DNA from: Bacteroidota bacterium
GTDB taxonomy: Bacteria; Bacteroidota; Bacteroidia; AKYH767-A; 2013-40CM-41-45
DNA: 64,000 nucleotides
Direction of reading: 5' to 3'
NCBI GenBank assembly: GCA_016708785.1
Contig: JADJFC010000003.1
Span: forward strand, 124,001 to 188,000
Part shown: positions 1-10,364 of the stretch, one piece after another
Numbering within the stretch: position 1 is the stretch's first letter
Layout: each line of letters opens with the position of its first letter
Program-made: the position numbers and the translations under genes
Notes under the pieces: model-generated
Databases searched by the model: none
Told to the model about the DNA's origin: nothing
Seen by the model: only the letters and a program-made list of their open reading frames with translations

Positions 1-315
1 GATTTCACCAATGCGAAAGAAGGCGATATTTTTGAGATCACCGGCTATTTAGATGATGCAATATTTCCAATGAATCTTAGATTTCTTGGAAGAGAAATTG
101 TCTCTAGTAAAAAAGGTGATTTCCGTTGTATTAAACTCAGACCAATGTTACAACAAGGTCGTGTGTTCAAGGATCAGGAAGACATGACGATCTGGGTAAG
201 CGACGACCAAAATAAAATTCCGGTTCGCGTTCAGGCAGATATATTAGTCGGTTCTATTAAAATGGATCTTGTCGACTACGCTAATCTCGCCGGACCTCCA
301 GCCATAGTTAAATAA
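1..315 (+). CDS. DUF3108 domain-containing protein, C-terminal part
   Basis: The frame is open from the first base of the window to a TAA at 313-315, giving 104 residues of a gene that begins outside the window. The stretch from the EGDIF segment through MTIWVSDDQNKIPVRV to VGSIKMDL resembles the C-terminal half of DUF3108, a beta-rich periplasmic domain common in Bacteroidota with no settled function. An internal ATG at base 70 would start in the middle of the domain, so it is not the real start. A strong hairpin terminator follows at once. The family assignment comes from recognised residues; the role is unknown. Confidence 0.8.
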   Translation, partial: DFTNAKEGDIFEITGYLDDAIFPMNLRFLGREIVSSKKGDFRCIKLRPMLQQGRVFKDQEDMTIWVSDDQNKIPVRVQADILVGSIKMDLVDYANLAGPPAIVK

Positions 316-324
316 TAAAACCGG

Positions 325-361
325 AAAAGGTGATTTGTTCTGAGAGCAAGTCACCTTTTTT
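325..361 (+). terminator. Rho-independent terminator after the DUF3108 gene
   Basis: AAAAGGTGA and TCACCTTTT form a 9-bp stem around a loop that itself holds a short TGTTCT/AGAGCA pairing. A run of T follows on the + strand. It lies 10 bases after the stop codon. Confidence 0.8.
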
Positions 362-368
362 GTTTTTG

Positions 369-403
369 GCAAGTAGTAAGTTGTAAGTAGTAAGTAGCTG
401 CAC
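369..403. repeat. Degenerate GTAAGTAG word repeat
   Basis: AAGTAGTAAGT and close variants repeat in tandem and end in GCACTTCCCGTGC, a small palindrome. The same word family recurs at 7917-7962, 8037-8068, 11930-11960 and 40601-40804, always between genes. Confidence 0.6.
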
Positions 404-474
404 TTCCCGTGCGGCCCAATCCGCAATCCGAAATTCATTTTAATTATTCATTAAATTTTTCCGTACTTCGGCCC

Positions 475-1427
475 ATGGAAATCAACCCCGAAGTAGCCAA
501 GCGCATCGAAGAATTAGAGAAGAAGTACAATGCCATGGGGCAGGACTTGCTCTCGTATCTCGATGGATTATTATACGCCGATTTTTTAACGTACTGGGAT
601 TACATACATGTCGATACATTATTGTCGCTGCAGAATCCTAAGACAAGTTTTCCCGATGAGCATATTTTCATTATGTATCATCAGATAACTGAACTCTATT
701 TCAAATTGTCATTGCATGAATTTGAACAAATCGCTACGAAAGAAAATCTTGACGCGAAATTTTTTATTGCACGACTAAATAGAATCAATTCTTATTTCGA
801 AAATCTGATTCGCTCCTTCGACATTATGGTGGATGGTATGGAGCATCAGCAATTCTTAAAGTTCAGAATGAGTTTGCTTCCTGCCAGCGGATTTCAAAGT
901 GCTCAATATAGAATGATTGAAATTAGCTCAACTGAATTTATCAGATTAGTAAGCAAAGACCATCGCGAACAATTCAATGCCCAGTCGACAATTGATGAGA
1001 TGTTCGAGTCAATTTATTGGAAAGCCGGAGCCACTGAATTAGCGACAGGTAAAAAAACACTGACGTTAAAACAATTCGAAGAAAAATATTCTGCTTCCTT
1101 GATCGCTCTGGCAAAAGAAAAAAAGCATTCAAATTTCCATACATTATATAATAATCTTCCGGAAACTGAGCGATCAAATCCGAAGTTGATCGATGCATTA
1201 AAGACACTCGATGTTTGTGTGAATATCAACTGGCCTTTGAGTCATTATAAATCGGCCGTGCGTTATTTGCAAAAGATCCTGAAGACATTAAAGCAACAGG
1301 AGGAACTAACTGGCAAAAGTATCTGCCTCCACGTTTCCAACGCCGAATCTTTTTCCCTGAGCTTTGGACGGAGCAGGAGATGAGTGAGTGGGGGAAGAGT
1401 TGGGTGGATAGTATAGTAAAGCAATAA
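475..1427 (+). CDS. kynA: Tryptophan 2,3-dioxygenase family protein, frameshifted
   Basis: The family is a haem enzyme that opens the indole ring of tryptophan to N-formylkynurenine, the first step of the kynurenine pathway. Recognisable segments are IFIMYHQITELYFKLSL near residue 60 and LPASGFQSAQYRMIEI near residue 140, both family signatures. The start is ATG 475; the 22 codons upstream are not protein-like. At 1271-1274 (CAAAAG) the frame is broken. Read as it stands it ends at 1383 with an unrelated tail. With one extra A in the run the protein continues as QKDPEDIKATGGTNWQKYLP, then FFPELWTEQE, and stops at 1427, about 317 residues, the expected size. Probably a homopolymer sequencing error; a real pseudogene is the alternative. 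Confidence 0.87.
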
Positions 1428-1440
1428 CTAGCTTTTATTA

Positions 1441-1544
1441 ACACAAGAACACAAGTGCACAAAAGACCACGGAATGTAGTTATCCTTTAAGAAAACTTTG
1501 AAGCCAGAAATTCCGTGGTCTTTTGTGCACTTGTGTTCTTGTGT
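1441..1544. repeat. Perfect 35-bp inverted repeat
   Basis: Bases 1441-1475 and 1510-1544 are exact reverse complements, separated by 34 bases. The arms are made of degenerate words (ACACAAG, AACACAAG, CACAAAAG, ACCACGG). A related single arm occurs at about 43447-43483. The hairpin sits after the tryptophan dioxygenase gene and could end or protect its transcript; that role is inferred. Confidence 0.85.
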
Positions 1545-1636
1545 TTTAAAAATTAGCAAAAATGTGTCATTTCTTAGCTTCCCTTTCAATTTAAACCATT
1601 TATAATTAGTTGGTTACGTATTTTATTTAATATTTA

Positions 1637-1668
1637 TTTGGTTTAAAGTATAAACTACTTTATGTTTG
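1637..1668 (+). promoter_or_regulatory. Bacteroidota-type promoter for the TonB receptor unit
   Basis: TTTG at 1637-1640, a 20-base spacer and TATGTTTG at 1661-1668 match the -33 and -7 elements (TTTG and TAnnTTTG) of the Bacteroidota housekeeping sigma factor. The -7 box overlaps an in-frame ATG at 1666, which argues that translation starts at ATG 1684 instead. Confidence 0.7.
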
Positions 1669-1683
1669 CTTCCAGATAAGACA

Positions 1684-3822
1684 ATGAAAGCAAAACTAAT
1701 CTTCTTTTTTCCGTTGCTACTTTTAATGGTAGGAGCCAATGCACAGACGATCATTTCCGGAGTCGTTAAGGATTCGAAGGGAATCAGTCTTCCGGGTGTA
1801 AATATATTTATCAAGGACACATACGATGGAACAACATCTGATGCTTCCGGAAAATATTCTTTCACAACAGAAGAGACAGGAGAAAAAATTCTCGTCGCTA
1901 CTTCGATCGGCTTTCAGCCTTTTGAACAAAAGATCACAATTGCATCTGAGCCGATATCAGTTTCTATAAAAATGAAAGATGCGATCAGTGAATTGAAAAC
2001 AGTTACTATCTCTGCCGGTTCTTTCGAAGCAAGCGATGAAAAGAAAATGGTAATGCTTCGTCCACTTGATATCGTTACAACGGCAGGAGCATCTGGCGAT
2101 ATTTATGGCGCAATTCAAACATTACCCGGTACCGGAATTGTTGGAGAAAAAGAAGGACTATATGTTCGCGGTGGAGATGCTTCCGAAACAAAAACATATA
2201 TCGATGGATTGCTTGTAGATAATCCGTATTTCACTTCTGTTCCCGATGTACCTCAACGCGGACGATTCTCACCGTTTCTTTTTAAAGGTACATCATTCAG
2301 CAGTGGAGGATACTCAGCACAATACGGACAAGCAATGTCATCTGTGTTGATATTAGAATCGCAAGACTTGCCGGAAAAAAGCATGTCCAATATTGGAATC
2401 ATGTCACTCGGCGTCAGCGGAGGATCAACGAAGCGATATAAGAATACTTCTATTGGAGTATTCGGTGGCTATACTGATCTAGGCCCTTACTTTGCTTTAG
2501 TTTCGCAAAACCGGGAATGGGAAAATGCACCACGTGCTATCAATGGTTCATTCTTGTTGCGTCATAAAACATCTGCAACAGGATTGATCAAGGCTTTTGT
2601 TTCTTATTCATGGAATGAACTGTTGCTTGCAGTACCCGACACTTCGGATCCGCTATTACTTAGAACTTACAATTATAATTTGCACAACAATAATATTTAC
2701 TCATCGGCATCTTACAAAGAAATTGTTTTGAAGTCATGGACGATGAATGCCGCTGTTTCATATAGTGATAACAGAGACCATATTCGCGTGAATGAATATC
2801 CTATTGAGAATAAGAATACATTTTTTGAATCGCGTCTTACTCTTTCACATTCTATTGGTGAATTATCTGTTCTTCGTTTTGGCGGTGAATTTCAGAATGT
2901 GAAAAGTGCAATTACTGTTTCTCCGGTCGACTTCAAAGAGAAGTATTCTGCTGCATTTGTTGAAGCAGATATTTACATCACGCCAAAGTTGGTTTCTCGA
3001 ATGGGATTGCGCGGCGAGTATTCATCGATCCTGGATAAAACAAATCTGGCGCCAAGAGTTTCACTTGCATACAAGTCAGGAGAATTCAGTCAGTTCTCAT
3101 TTGCATACGGCAATTTTTATCAGGTGCCGCAGAAAAATAACATTCTGAATTATTCCAATGCAGGACTTAGTTTTGAACAAGCAACGCATTACATTTTCAA
3201 TTTTCAGCATGTGAGCGACATGCGTACGTTCCGAATAGAAACGTATTACAAAGACTACAATAATTTATTTTATCTGAATTCGGCGAATAATTTCGGTACG
3301 AATACCGGTTATGGGCATTCACGTGGAATTGAATTCTTTTATCGCGATAAGAAAACAATTAAAAGAGCAGACTATTGGATCTCCTATTCATATTTGGACA
3401 CCAAACGATTGTATAATGATTTTCGGAAAGAAGCCATGCCTGCATTTGCAGCTAATCACACAGCAAGTTTAGTTTTCAAGTATTTTATTCCAAAGATCAG
3501 TTTACAGCCAAGCCTAACGTATGCTTATAGTTCAGGACGGCCATACTATAATCCAAATAATCCTGATTTTCTTGCAGACAGAACGATCGATTATCACAAC
3601 CTGAGTGTAAGTTTCAGTTATCTGACGAGTATTAGAAAATCATTTACTGTCCTGGTATTCTCTGTCAATAATGTCGCTGCTGTGAAGAATGTATTTTCAT
3701 ACAACTATTCATCTGATGGATCAAATCGAATGGCTGTTGGACCAACGGCAGATCGATTCTTTTTTATTGGAATGTTCATTAATATTGGTTCACAAAAAGA
3801 TGATTCAGATAAATACAATTAG
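1684..3822 (+). CDS. TonB-dependent receptor with carboxypeptidase-like N-terminal domain
   Basis: This 712-residue outer-membrane receptor probably imports a ligand with TonB energy. It begins with a signal peptide (MKAKLIFFFPLLLLMVGANAQ). A carboxypeptidase-regulatory-like beta-sandwich follows (IISGVVKDSKGISLPGVNIF, residues 22-105), then a plug domain (GLYVRGGDASETKTYIDG near 165) and a beta-barrel to the end. It is shorter than typical SusC proteins (about 1000 residues), has no SusD partner, and belongs with the smaller CarboxypepD_reg-like receptors. ATG 1684 is preferred because an upstream ATG at 1666 lies inside the promoter box. It heads a same-strand run of four genes ending with a winged-helix regulator. 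The ligand cannot be read from the sequence. Confidence 0.88.
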   Translation: MKAKLIFFFPLLLLMVGANAQTIISGVVKDSKGISLPGVNIFIKDTYDGTTSDASGKYSFTTEETGEKILVATSIGFQPFEQKITIASEPISVSIKMKDAISELKTVTISAGSFEASDEKKMVMLRPLDIVTTAGASGDIYGAIQTLPGTGIVGEKEGLYVRGGDASETKTYIDGLLVDNPYFTSVPDVPQRGRFSPFLFKGTSFSSGGYSAQYGQAMSSVLILESQDLPEKSMSNIGIMSLGVSGGSTKRYKNTSIGVFGGYTDLGPYFALVSQNREWENAPRAINGSFLLRHKTSATGLIKAFVSYSWNELLLAVPDTSDPLLLRTYNYNLHNNNIYSSASYKEIVLKSWTMNAAVSYSDNRDHIRVNEYPIENKNTFFESRLTLSHSIGELSVLRFGGEFQNVKSAITVSPVDFKEKYSAAFVEADIYITPKLVSRMGLRGEYSSILDKTNLAPRVSLAYKSGEFSQFSFAYGNFYQVPQKNNILNYSNAGLSFEQATHYIFNFQHVSDMRTFRIETYYKDYNNLFYLNSANNFGTNTGYGHSRGIEFFYRDKKTIKRADYWISYSYLDTKRLYNDFRKEAMPAFAANHTASLVFKYFIPKISLQPSLTYAYSSGRPYYNPNNPDFLADRTIDYHNLSVSFSYLTSIRKSFTVLVFSVNNVAAVKNVFSYNYSSDGSNRMAVGPTADRFFFIGMFINIGSQKDDSDKYN

Positions 3823-3867
3823 ACAATAATCATATACACAATACTTCTAACACTAAAATTAAAGCAA

Positions 3868-4515
3868 ATGAAAAAGATCTTATTAATCGTGACAACTTTC
3901 TTGGTTTCATTTTCAATGAATGCTGAAGATGCAAAATACATGAAGGCTATGGAAAAAAATGTAGCGACTCTGGATTCTGCAACAGCCATTTCTACATACA
4001 GTGAAGTTGGCAATGCATTTGAACGAATCGGAAGTGCAAATTCTAAAGAATGGTTGCCTTTATATTACCAGGCATTTTGTACGGTGATGATTGGAATGAA
4101 ACAAGAGACGCCTTCTAAAATGGATGAGTATTATGACAAAGCAGAAGCAATTATAAATCGTGCAGATGCATTAAGTCCGGACAACTCTGAGATCGTTGTT
4201 GTTCAGTCATGGATCAATTCCATGAAAATTAGTGTTGATCCGATGACTCGCGGACAAAAACTTGGTCAACGTTCAGGAATGCTTAATGAGAAAGCAATAA
4301 AATTGAATCCTGAAAATCCGAGAGCATATTTTCTGAAAGGTTCAGGATTATATTATACTCCTGCAAATTACGGCGGAGGAATTGATAAGGCTCTTCCTGT
4401 TTTGGAAGTAGCATTGGAGAAGTTCAAAAATGCAAAGAATGAAAATAGTATTGTTCCACACTGGGGACAATTTCAGACAGAAGAGCTGATCAAGAAATGT
4501 AAGAAGTCAGAATAG
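3868..4515 (+). CDS. Secreted TPR-like protein of unknown function
   Basis: The product is 215 residues with a short signal peptide (MKKILLIVTTFLVSFSMNA) and then an all-helical region. Segments such as ADALSPDNSEIVVVQSW and AIKLNPENPRAYFLKGSGLYY have the spacing and residues of tetratricopeptide repeats, so it is likely a periplasmic binding scaffold. It lies 45 bases after the TonB receptor and 29 bases before a membrane protein on the same strand, which suggests one transcript. Proteins of this type often accompany small TonB receptors in Bacteroidota, but I do not recognise a specific function. Confidence 0.75.
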   Translation: MKKILLIVTTFLVSFSMNAEDAKYMKAMEKNVATLDSATAISTYSEVGNAFERIGSANSKEWLPLYYQAFCTVMIGMKQETPSKMDEYYDKAEAIINRADALSPDNSEIVVVQSWINSMKISVDPMTRGQKLGQRSGMLNEKAIKLNPENPRAYFLKGSGLYYTPANYGGGIDKALPVLEVALEKFKNAKNENSIVPHWGQFQTEELIKKCKKSE

Positions 4516-4544
4516 TCTTTGACAAATTTAAAACCATAATAAAA

Positions 4545-5126
4545 ATGGAAAACGATAAAATATTAAATTCTGAACAAAGCCTTGAACTCATTCATAGAAT
4601 GATCAAGACTGCTCAACATGATCTTGAAGATGATAGTTTTTATTTTCTTCTTTGGGGATGGGCAGTATTTGCTGCATGCACAGCGAACTTTGTGCTTTTG
4701 AAATTTGGGTATGCATATCCTTTTATAGGATGGACTATACTGATGCCATTAGCAGGAATTATAACAGCAGTATATGGCAGCAGACGAGCCAAAAAAGTTA
4801 AAGTGACATCGTACGTCGATTCTCTGATGAAATATGTACTTGTTTCATTTTTGGTTTCTTTGTTCATCGTCTTGTTCTTCATGTCGAAACTTGGCTTGAG
4901 TACTTATCCGATGGTAATGGTAGTATATGGATTTTGGTTATTTATTTCCGGTGGTGCATTAGAATTCCGTCCATTGAAAATCGGAGGGGCGATCAATTGG
5001 GTTCTTGCTGCATTTGCATTCTTCGTTGGATTTGAACAACAATTAATTGTTCTTGCCATTGCAGTATTACTTGGATATATAATTCCGGGACATATGCTTA
5101 AAAATAAATTCAAGAGCGTTTCTTAA
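4545..5126 (+). CDS. Integral membrane protein, unknown function
   Basis: The product has 193 residues. The first 35 are hydrophilic (NSEQSLELIHRMIKTAQHDLED) and the rest forms about five transmembrane helices, for example FYFLLWGWAVFAACTANFVLL and YVLVSFLVSLFIVLFFM. The gene sits 17 bases before a winged-helix regulator gene on the same strand. Pairs of a small multi-pass protein and a PF13601-like regulator are common in Bacteroidota, so the two probably work together, perhaps with the membrane protein affecting the regulator. That link is inference from position only. Confidence 0.75.
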   Translation: MENDKILNSEQSLELIHRMIKTAQHDLEDDSFYFLLWGWAVFAACTANFVLLKFGYAYPFIGWTILMPLAGIITAVYGSRRAKKVKVTSYVDSLMKYVLVSFLVSLFIVLFFMSKLGLSTYPMVMVVYGFWLFISGGALEFRPLKIGGAINWVLAAFAFFVGFEQQLIVLAIAVLLGYIIPGHMLKNKFKSVS

Positions 5127-5143
5127 AATACTTGCATTAAATA

Positions 5144-5428
5144 ATGTTCAAAGACCTGGATCCCATATTGCATTCACAACTTCGCCTCGCTGTAATGTCG
5201 ATACTCATCGGCGTGAAGGAGGCGGAGTTTTCTTATTTGAAAGAGAAGACAGGATCGACTGCCGGAAACCTGAGTGTGCAGATCACAAAACTTAGTGAAG
5301 CTGAATATATTCTTGTTGAAAACACATTTCGGCATAATTATCCATTAACAACTGTGAAGATTACACCAAAAGGGATTTTGGCTTTTGAGGGCTATGTGAA
5401 AGCTTTGCAGGGCTATATCAAGAAATGA
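5144..5428 (+). CDS. Winged-helix transcriptional regulator (HTH_34 type)
   Basis: This 94-residue protein is a single winged helix-turn-helix domain. LHSQLRLAVMSILIGVKEAEFSYLKEKTGSTAGNLSVQITKL is the helix 1 to recognition-helix region, quoted here in pieces: LHSQLRLAVMSIL, EAEFSYLKEKTG and STAGNLSVQITKL. TTVKITPKGILAFEGYVKAL forms the wing and last helix. This matches the PF13601 group of small MarR/ArsR-like DNA-binding proteins. It is the last gene of the unit that begins with the TonB receptor and most likely regulates that unit. No effector domain is present. Confidence 0.85.
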   Translation: MFKDLDPILHSQLRLAVMSILIGVKEAEFSYLKEKTGSTAGNLSVQITKLSEAEYILVENTFRHNYPLTTVKITPKGILAFEGYVKALQGYIKK

Positions 5429-5439
5429 ATTTCATATTT

Positions 5440-5513
5440 AATGGGTCAAATGTCAAGGGTTAAAGGTCATGTACATGTTTTGAGTCAACGGCATTTAACC
5501 TTTAACCTATTAG
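5440..5513. repeat. GGTCAAAGG-type hairpin, left part, split by an insertion
   Basis: Words GGGTCAAATGTCAAGGGTTAAAGGTC at 5442-5470 (given in pieces: GGGTCAAATG, TCAAGGGTTAAAGGTC) pair loosely with TTTAACCTTTAACC near 5494-5508 and with GCCTTTGACCCTTGAAC at 5866-5882. The second partner lies beyond the 347-bp element at 5514-5860, so that element appears to have landed inside the hairpin. Confidence 0.55.
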
Positions 5514-5860
5514 TGTCCGATAAAAATCAAACTGTGTAATTTTAGTTTTAAATTATAACTTAAATCAACTGTTCGCAGAATAAATTCATAGTAAGCCCCC
5601 ACAATTTCTTGACACACATCTTACTTAATCAAAGATAGAACAGTTATTGTGTGGGGAGTCAACGTGCTGCGCGAAATCATTTGAAAAGTTGATCAAGGTT
5701 GTGTCTAATCATCGAAGTTTCAAATGATTTGGTGCACGTTGGGCCCTTTTTTTGTTTCTCCCGATAGCTATCGGGATTTTGGGCAAACAAAAAAAGAAAA
5801 ATTGAAATCAAGAACTTGCAGCAAGCATTTACTGCCCTATGAAATTAGTTTTATCGGACA
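5514..5860. mobile_element. MITE-like element or IS remnant, 347 bp, no coding capacity
   Basis: The ends are a perfect 12-bp inverted repeat, TGTCCGATAAAA at 5514-5525 and TTTTATCGGACA at 5849-5860. The flanks TTAG and GTAA extend the symmetry to TTA/TAA. Inside are further inverted repeats: CCCCCACAAT near 5595 with ATTGTGTGGGG near 5647, and CAACGTGC..AATCATTTGAAA with TTTCAAATGATT..GCACGTTG around 5661-5740. A CCCGATAGCTATCGGG palindrome lies at 5760-5776. No reading frame of note is present, so mobility would depend on a transposase elsewhere. It may be a deleted insertion sequence. Confidence 0.7.
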
Positions 5861-5914
5861 GTAATGCCTTTGACCCTTGAACTGAAAAAACTAATGTTGT
5901 TTAAAATTAAAGAA

Positions 5915-7894
<1,980 letters not shown>

Positions 7895-7908
7895 AATTTC
7901 CGAAGGCA

Positions 7909-7916
7909 CAAAGATA
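7909..7916 (-). promoter_or_regulatory. -7 promoter box for ispG
   Basis: On the minus strand the bases read TATCTTTG, a full match to TAnnTTTG, ending 14 bases before ATG 7894. The expected -33 TTG is not clear; the region upstream is the GAATAGTGAATAAC repeat. Confidence 0.45.
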
Positions 7917-8068
7917 GGGAAATAGTGAATAACGAATAGTGAATAACGAATAGTGAATATGGGGGATATTGTAGATGGCTATCATCTATGATCCATTTCG
8001 TTGGATTGAAAAAATTACTTCCAATTTGAGAGTGGCGTGTTAATTACAACTCACCACTTACAACTCAC
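7917..8068. repeat. GAATAGTGAATAAC tandem words and antisense partner
   Basis: Three copies of a 14- to 15-base word (AATAGTGAATAACG) occupy 7921-7958. At 8037-8068 the words TTACAACTCACCACTTACAACTCACC appear, quoted as TTACAACTCACC twice with a variant between, which belong to the antisense of the GTAAGTAG family. The region separates ispG from the next gene and has no coding potential. Confidence 0.6.
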
Positions 8069-8076
8069 CAAATTCG

Positions 8077-8766
8077 CTAGTTCTTAATCAACCGTCTAGT
8101 AACTTGTTTTCCTCCTTTTTCAGTGTATTGAAGTAGATACATGCCTGGAGCCCAGTTGTCTGTTGGGATGTAGTTTTGTCCTTCTTTCAAACTGAATACA
8201 GTTCTTCCTAAATGGTCGATAATTCTTACCTGTTTAGAGGCCATTTCAGGGGGTAGATCCAGAACAATGTAGTCGTTTATTGGGTTAGGCGCAATCATAA
8301 TTGGGCTTTCAACCGGCTTGTCAATTCCTGCAAGAAGAGATACAAAATACACATGAAAAGTGAGGCTGTCGCTTGTGTGTGGAGTGTACCGTGCAGCAGG
8401 CCATACAACAACAATGTTGTCGCCATCATCAAAATGAGTAGGACGGAAGTTATAGGTAAATGAGTTGATAGGCGTTACCGAACCGGCTTGCGCTGTATAA
8501 ACTGCATTTGTATCATCATAAAGAATGTCAGGTCCTGAAGCCGGATTCCCCAGTATATAAAGAATGATGTTGTCTGCATTTAAAATGGTATTACCGATGT
8601 TTTCGACAAGGACCTGGATGCTGTCGTACGATAGACTTTCATACGCTGTATCCGTTGGCGCAACAGGAAAGCGACTTAAACTGGAAACTCTTAAATGCAC
8701 TTGTGCAGAAGCATTGACGAGTCCGATTGCCATTAAAATGGTTAAAAGCAGGTGGCGTAATTTCAT
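8077..8766 (-). CDS. Secreted protein with T9SS type A sorting domain
   Basis: The product is 229 residues with a signal peptide (MKLRHLLLTILMAIGLVNASAQ), a central beta-rich region (VHLRVSSLSRFPVAP to FHVYFVSLLAG) and a C-terminal sorting domain from about residue 153. The sorting domain has the usual order IAPNPINDYIVLDL, VRIIDHLGRTVFSL, WAPGMYLLQYTEKGGKQVTRRLIKN. It would be exported by Sec, passed across the outer membrane by T9SS and anchored at the surface. The central domain matches nothing I recognise; it has the look of a CARDB-like adhesion module (VLVENIGNTILNADN). A single gene flanked by repeats. Confidence 0.85.
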   Translation of the reverse strand: MKLRHLLLTILMAIGLVNASAQVHLRVSSLSRFPVAPTDTAYESLSYDSIQVLVENIGNTILNADNIILYILGNPASGPDILYDDTNAVYTAQAGSVTPINSFTYNFRPTHFDDGDNIVVVWPAARYTPHTSDSLTFHVYFVSLLAGIDKPVESPIMIAPNPINDYIVLDLPPEMASKQVRIIDHLGRTVFSLKEGQNYIPTDNWAPGMYLLQYTEKGGKQVTRRLIKN

Positions 8767-8785
8767 GATTTCTTGTTTGATTACT

Positions 8786-8793
8786 CAAATTTA
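8786..8793 (-). promoter_or_regulatory. -7 promoter box for the T9SS protein gene
   Basis: The minus strand reads TAAATTTG, matching TAnnTTTG, and ends 20 bases before ATG 8766. No convincing -33 TTG is seen at the usual distance. Confidence 0.4.
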
Positions 8794-8901
8794 AGCAATG
8801 ACTTGACCGGCACTATATTATTTTTTATATTTCTTACTTATTCACAGTAGTCAAAAGTAGTATTTTATTTAAAATTCGGCAATTTTGCTGAGAAAAATGT
8901 C

Positions 8902-10359
8902 ATGGATGTATTGAATTCTATCGTTTCCGGAATGTCGAAGGAGCAAGTGCGCTTCTTCAAACTGTTCATGGGACGAAGTCATTATCACGAAGATCGAATG
9001 GATGAAAAGCTTTTCGACTACATGAGAAAATCGGGTGATGAATATGATGAAGAGAAGATCGTAAAATCACTTTATCAAAAAGCGGATAAGAATGCATTTT
9101 ATCGTTTGCGAAATCGATTGCTTGCTGACTTGAATAAAAGTCTGATGCTTCAACATGTTGATGATGATCAGAATCTTTATCTCTTGCATTTGCTTTCGCT
9201 TGCAAAATATTTTCTTGCAAAGAATAATACGAAGACCACACTTTACTTCTTAAAGAAAGCCGAGGCTCAAGCTCTAAAAACGGAAAACGTTGAATTGCTT
9301 GATATTATTTATGGTGATTATATCCGACTCTCACATGATCTTGTGACGATTGATCCGGAAAAATATATTCAATTGCGAATCGACAATCATGAGCACATCA
9401 GAAAATTAAGGACCATTGATGATATTCTTGCTGTCGTAAGTTATAAGATGAAGGTAACGCAAAACTTTTCTTCAGATGAAAATCCTGTACTTGAGTTGCT
9501 GGAACAGACCGTTAAACAATATTCATCTGACAGCGATCTGCTTAAAAGTCCAACGTTGCGATTCAGGATCTATCATTCAGTTAGCCAGATATTATTGCAA
9601 AAGCGGGACTATTTTTCACTGGAAGAATATCTGCTGAGAACATTCAAGGATTTTACGAGCGACAGATTATTCAACAAAGCTAATCATGATGTGAAGCTGC
9701 AGATGCTTGTCTATATCGTTAACACACTTTTTAAAAACAGTAAAGTTAAAGAGTCGTTAGCATATGCAAACAAGTTGAAAGAGTCGATGGAAGAATTCAA
9801 CCGTTCGTTCTACGATAAATATTTGTTCTTCTATTACAATTCGCTTGTTATCAATTACAGCAAATCGGATCGCACAAGAGCAATTGAGATCCTGAATGAA
9901 ATGCGGACGATAGAAAAAATTGTTTCTGTTCCGTTTTATGAAATGTTTATCTATCTGAATTTAGCTGTATCTTATTTTGATACAAAGGATTTCCATCAAT
10001 CGATTCGGAGTCTAAATAAATTGCATACACTGAAAGGATATACTACGGCAGATCAATCTCTACAATTTAAAATTGCCATAGCGGAATTGATGATCCGATA
10101 TGAGCTCCAGGATTTTGATGTGCTGGAGAATAAAATTCGTTTGATCAAAAAAGATTACAGCGAGTTTTTTACGCGCAAATCAAATGAACGCGAAATAATG
10201 ATGATTGAAGCGATTTCCAAATTGATAAGAACCGATTCGTTGCGGAAGGATAAAGCATTTTTAACTCAGATCAAAGAGCACATTTTATCGCCGGGAAATA
10301 AAGAGGCTGCTGATGCGGATATTTTGAATTATCGGATTTGGTTGGAAGAAAAAATATAA
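8902..10359 (+). CDS. All-helical TPR-like cytoplasmic protein, unknown function
   Basis: The product has 485 residues, no signal peptide and almost only helix-forming sequence. Repeating helical pairs such as LAKYFLAKNNTKTTLYFLKKAE, LAVSYFDTKDFHQSIRSLNKL and ILNEMRTIEKIVSVPFYEM resemble degenerate tetratricopeptide repeats. The N-terminus (MSKEQVRFFKLFMGRSHYHEDRMDEKLFDYMRKSG) is a pattern I associate with a conserved hypothetical family widespread in Bacteroidota, but no function is known to me. It converges with the outer-membrane protein gene at 10445, separated by a word-repeat hairpin. ATG 8902 is the first start in frame. Confidence 0.75.
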   Translation: MDVLNSIVSGMSKEQVRFFKLFMGRSHYHEDRMDEKLFDYMRKSGDEYDEEKIVKSLYQKADKNAFYRLRNRLLADLNKSLMLQHVDDDQNLYLLHLLSLAKYFLAKNNTKTTLYFLKKAEAQALKTENVELLDIIYGDYIRLSHDLVTIDPEKYIQLRIDNHEHIRKLRTIDDILAVVSYKMKVTQNFSSDENPVLELLEQTVKQYSSDSDLLKSPTLRFRIYHSVSQILLQKRDYFSLEEYLLRTFKDFTSDRLFNKANHDVKLQMLVYIVNTLFKNSKVKESLAYANKLKESMEEFNRSFYDKYLFFYYNSLVINYSKSDRTRAIEILNEMRTIEKIVSVPFYEMFIYLNLAVSYFDTKDFHQSIRSLNKLHTLKGYTTADQSLQFKIAIAELMIRYELQDFDVLENKIRLIKKDYSEFFTRKSNEREIMMIEAISKLIRTDSLRKDKAFLTQIKEHILSPGNKEAADADILNYRIWLEEKI

Positions 10360-10364
10360 AAAAT

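Noticed and set aside
1666..1683. Earlier ATG for the TonB receptor
   Set aside because: It lies in the -7 promoter box; the signal peptide starts at ATG 1684.
7895..7909. GTG start for ispG five codons upstream of ATG 7894
   Set aside because: A TAnnTTTG promoter box covers 7909-7916, so the transcript would start too late to include it.
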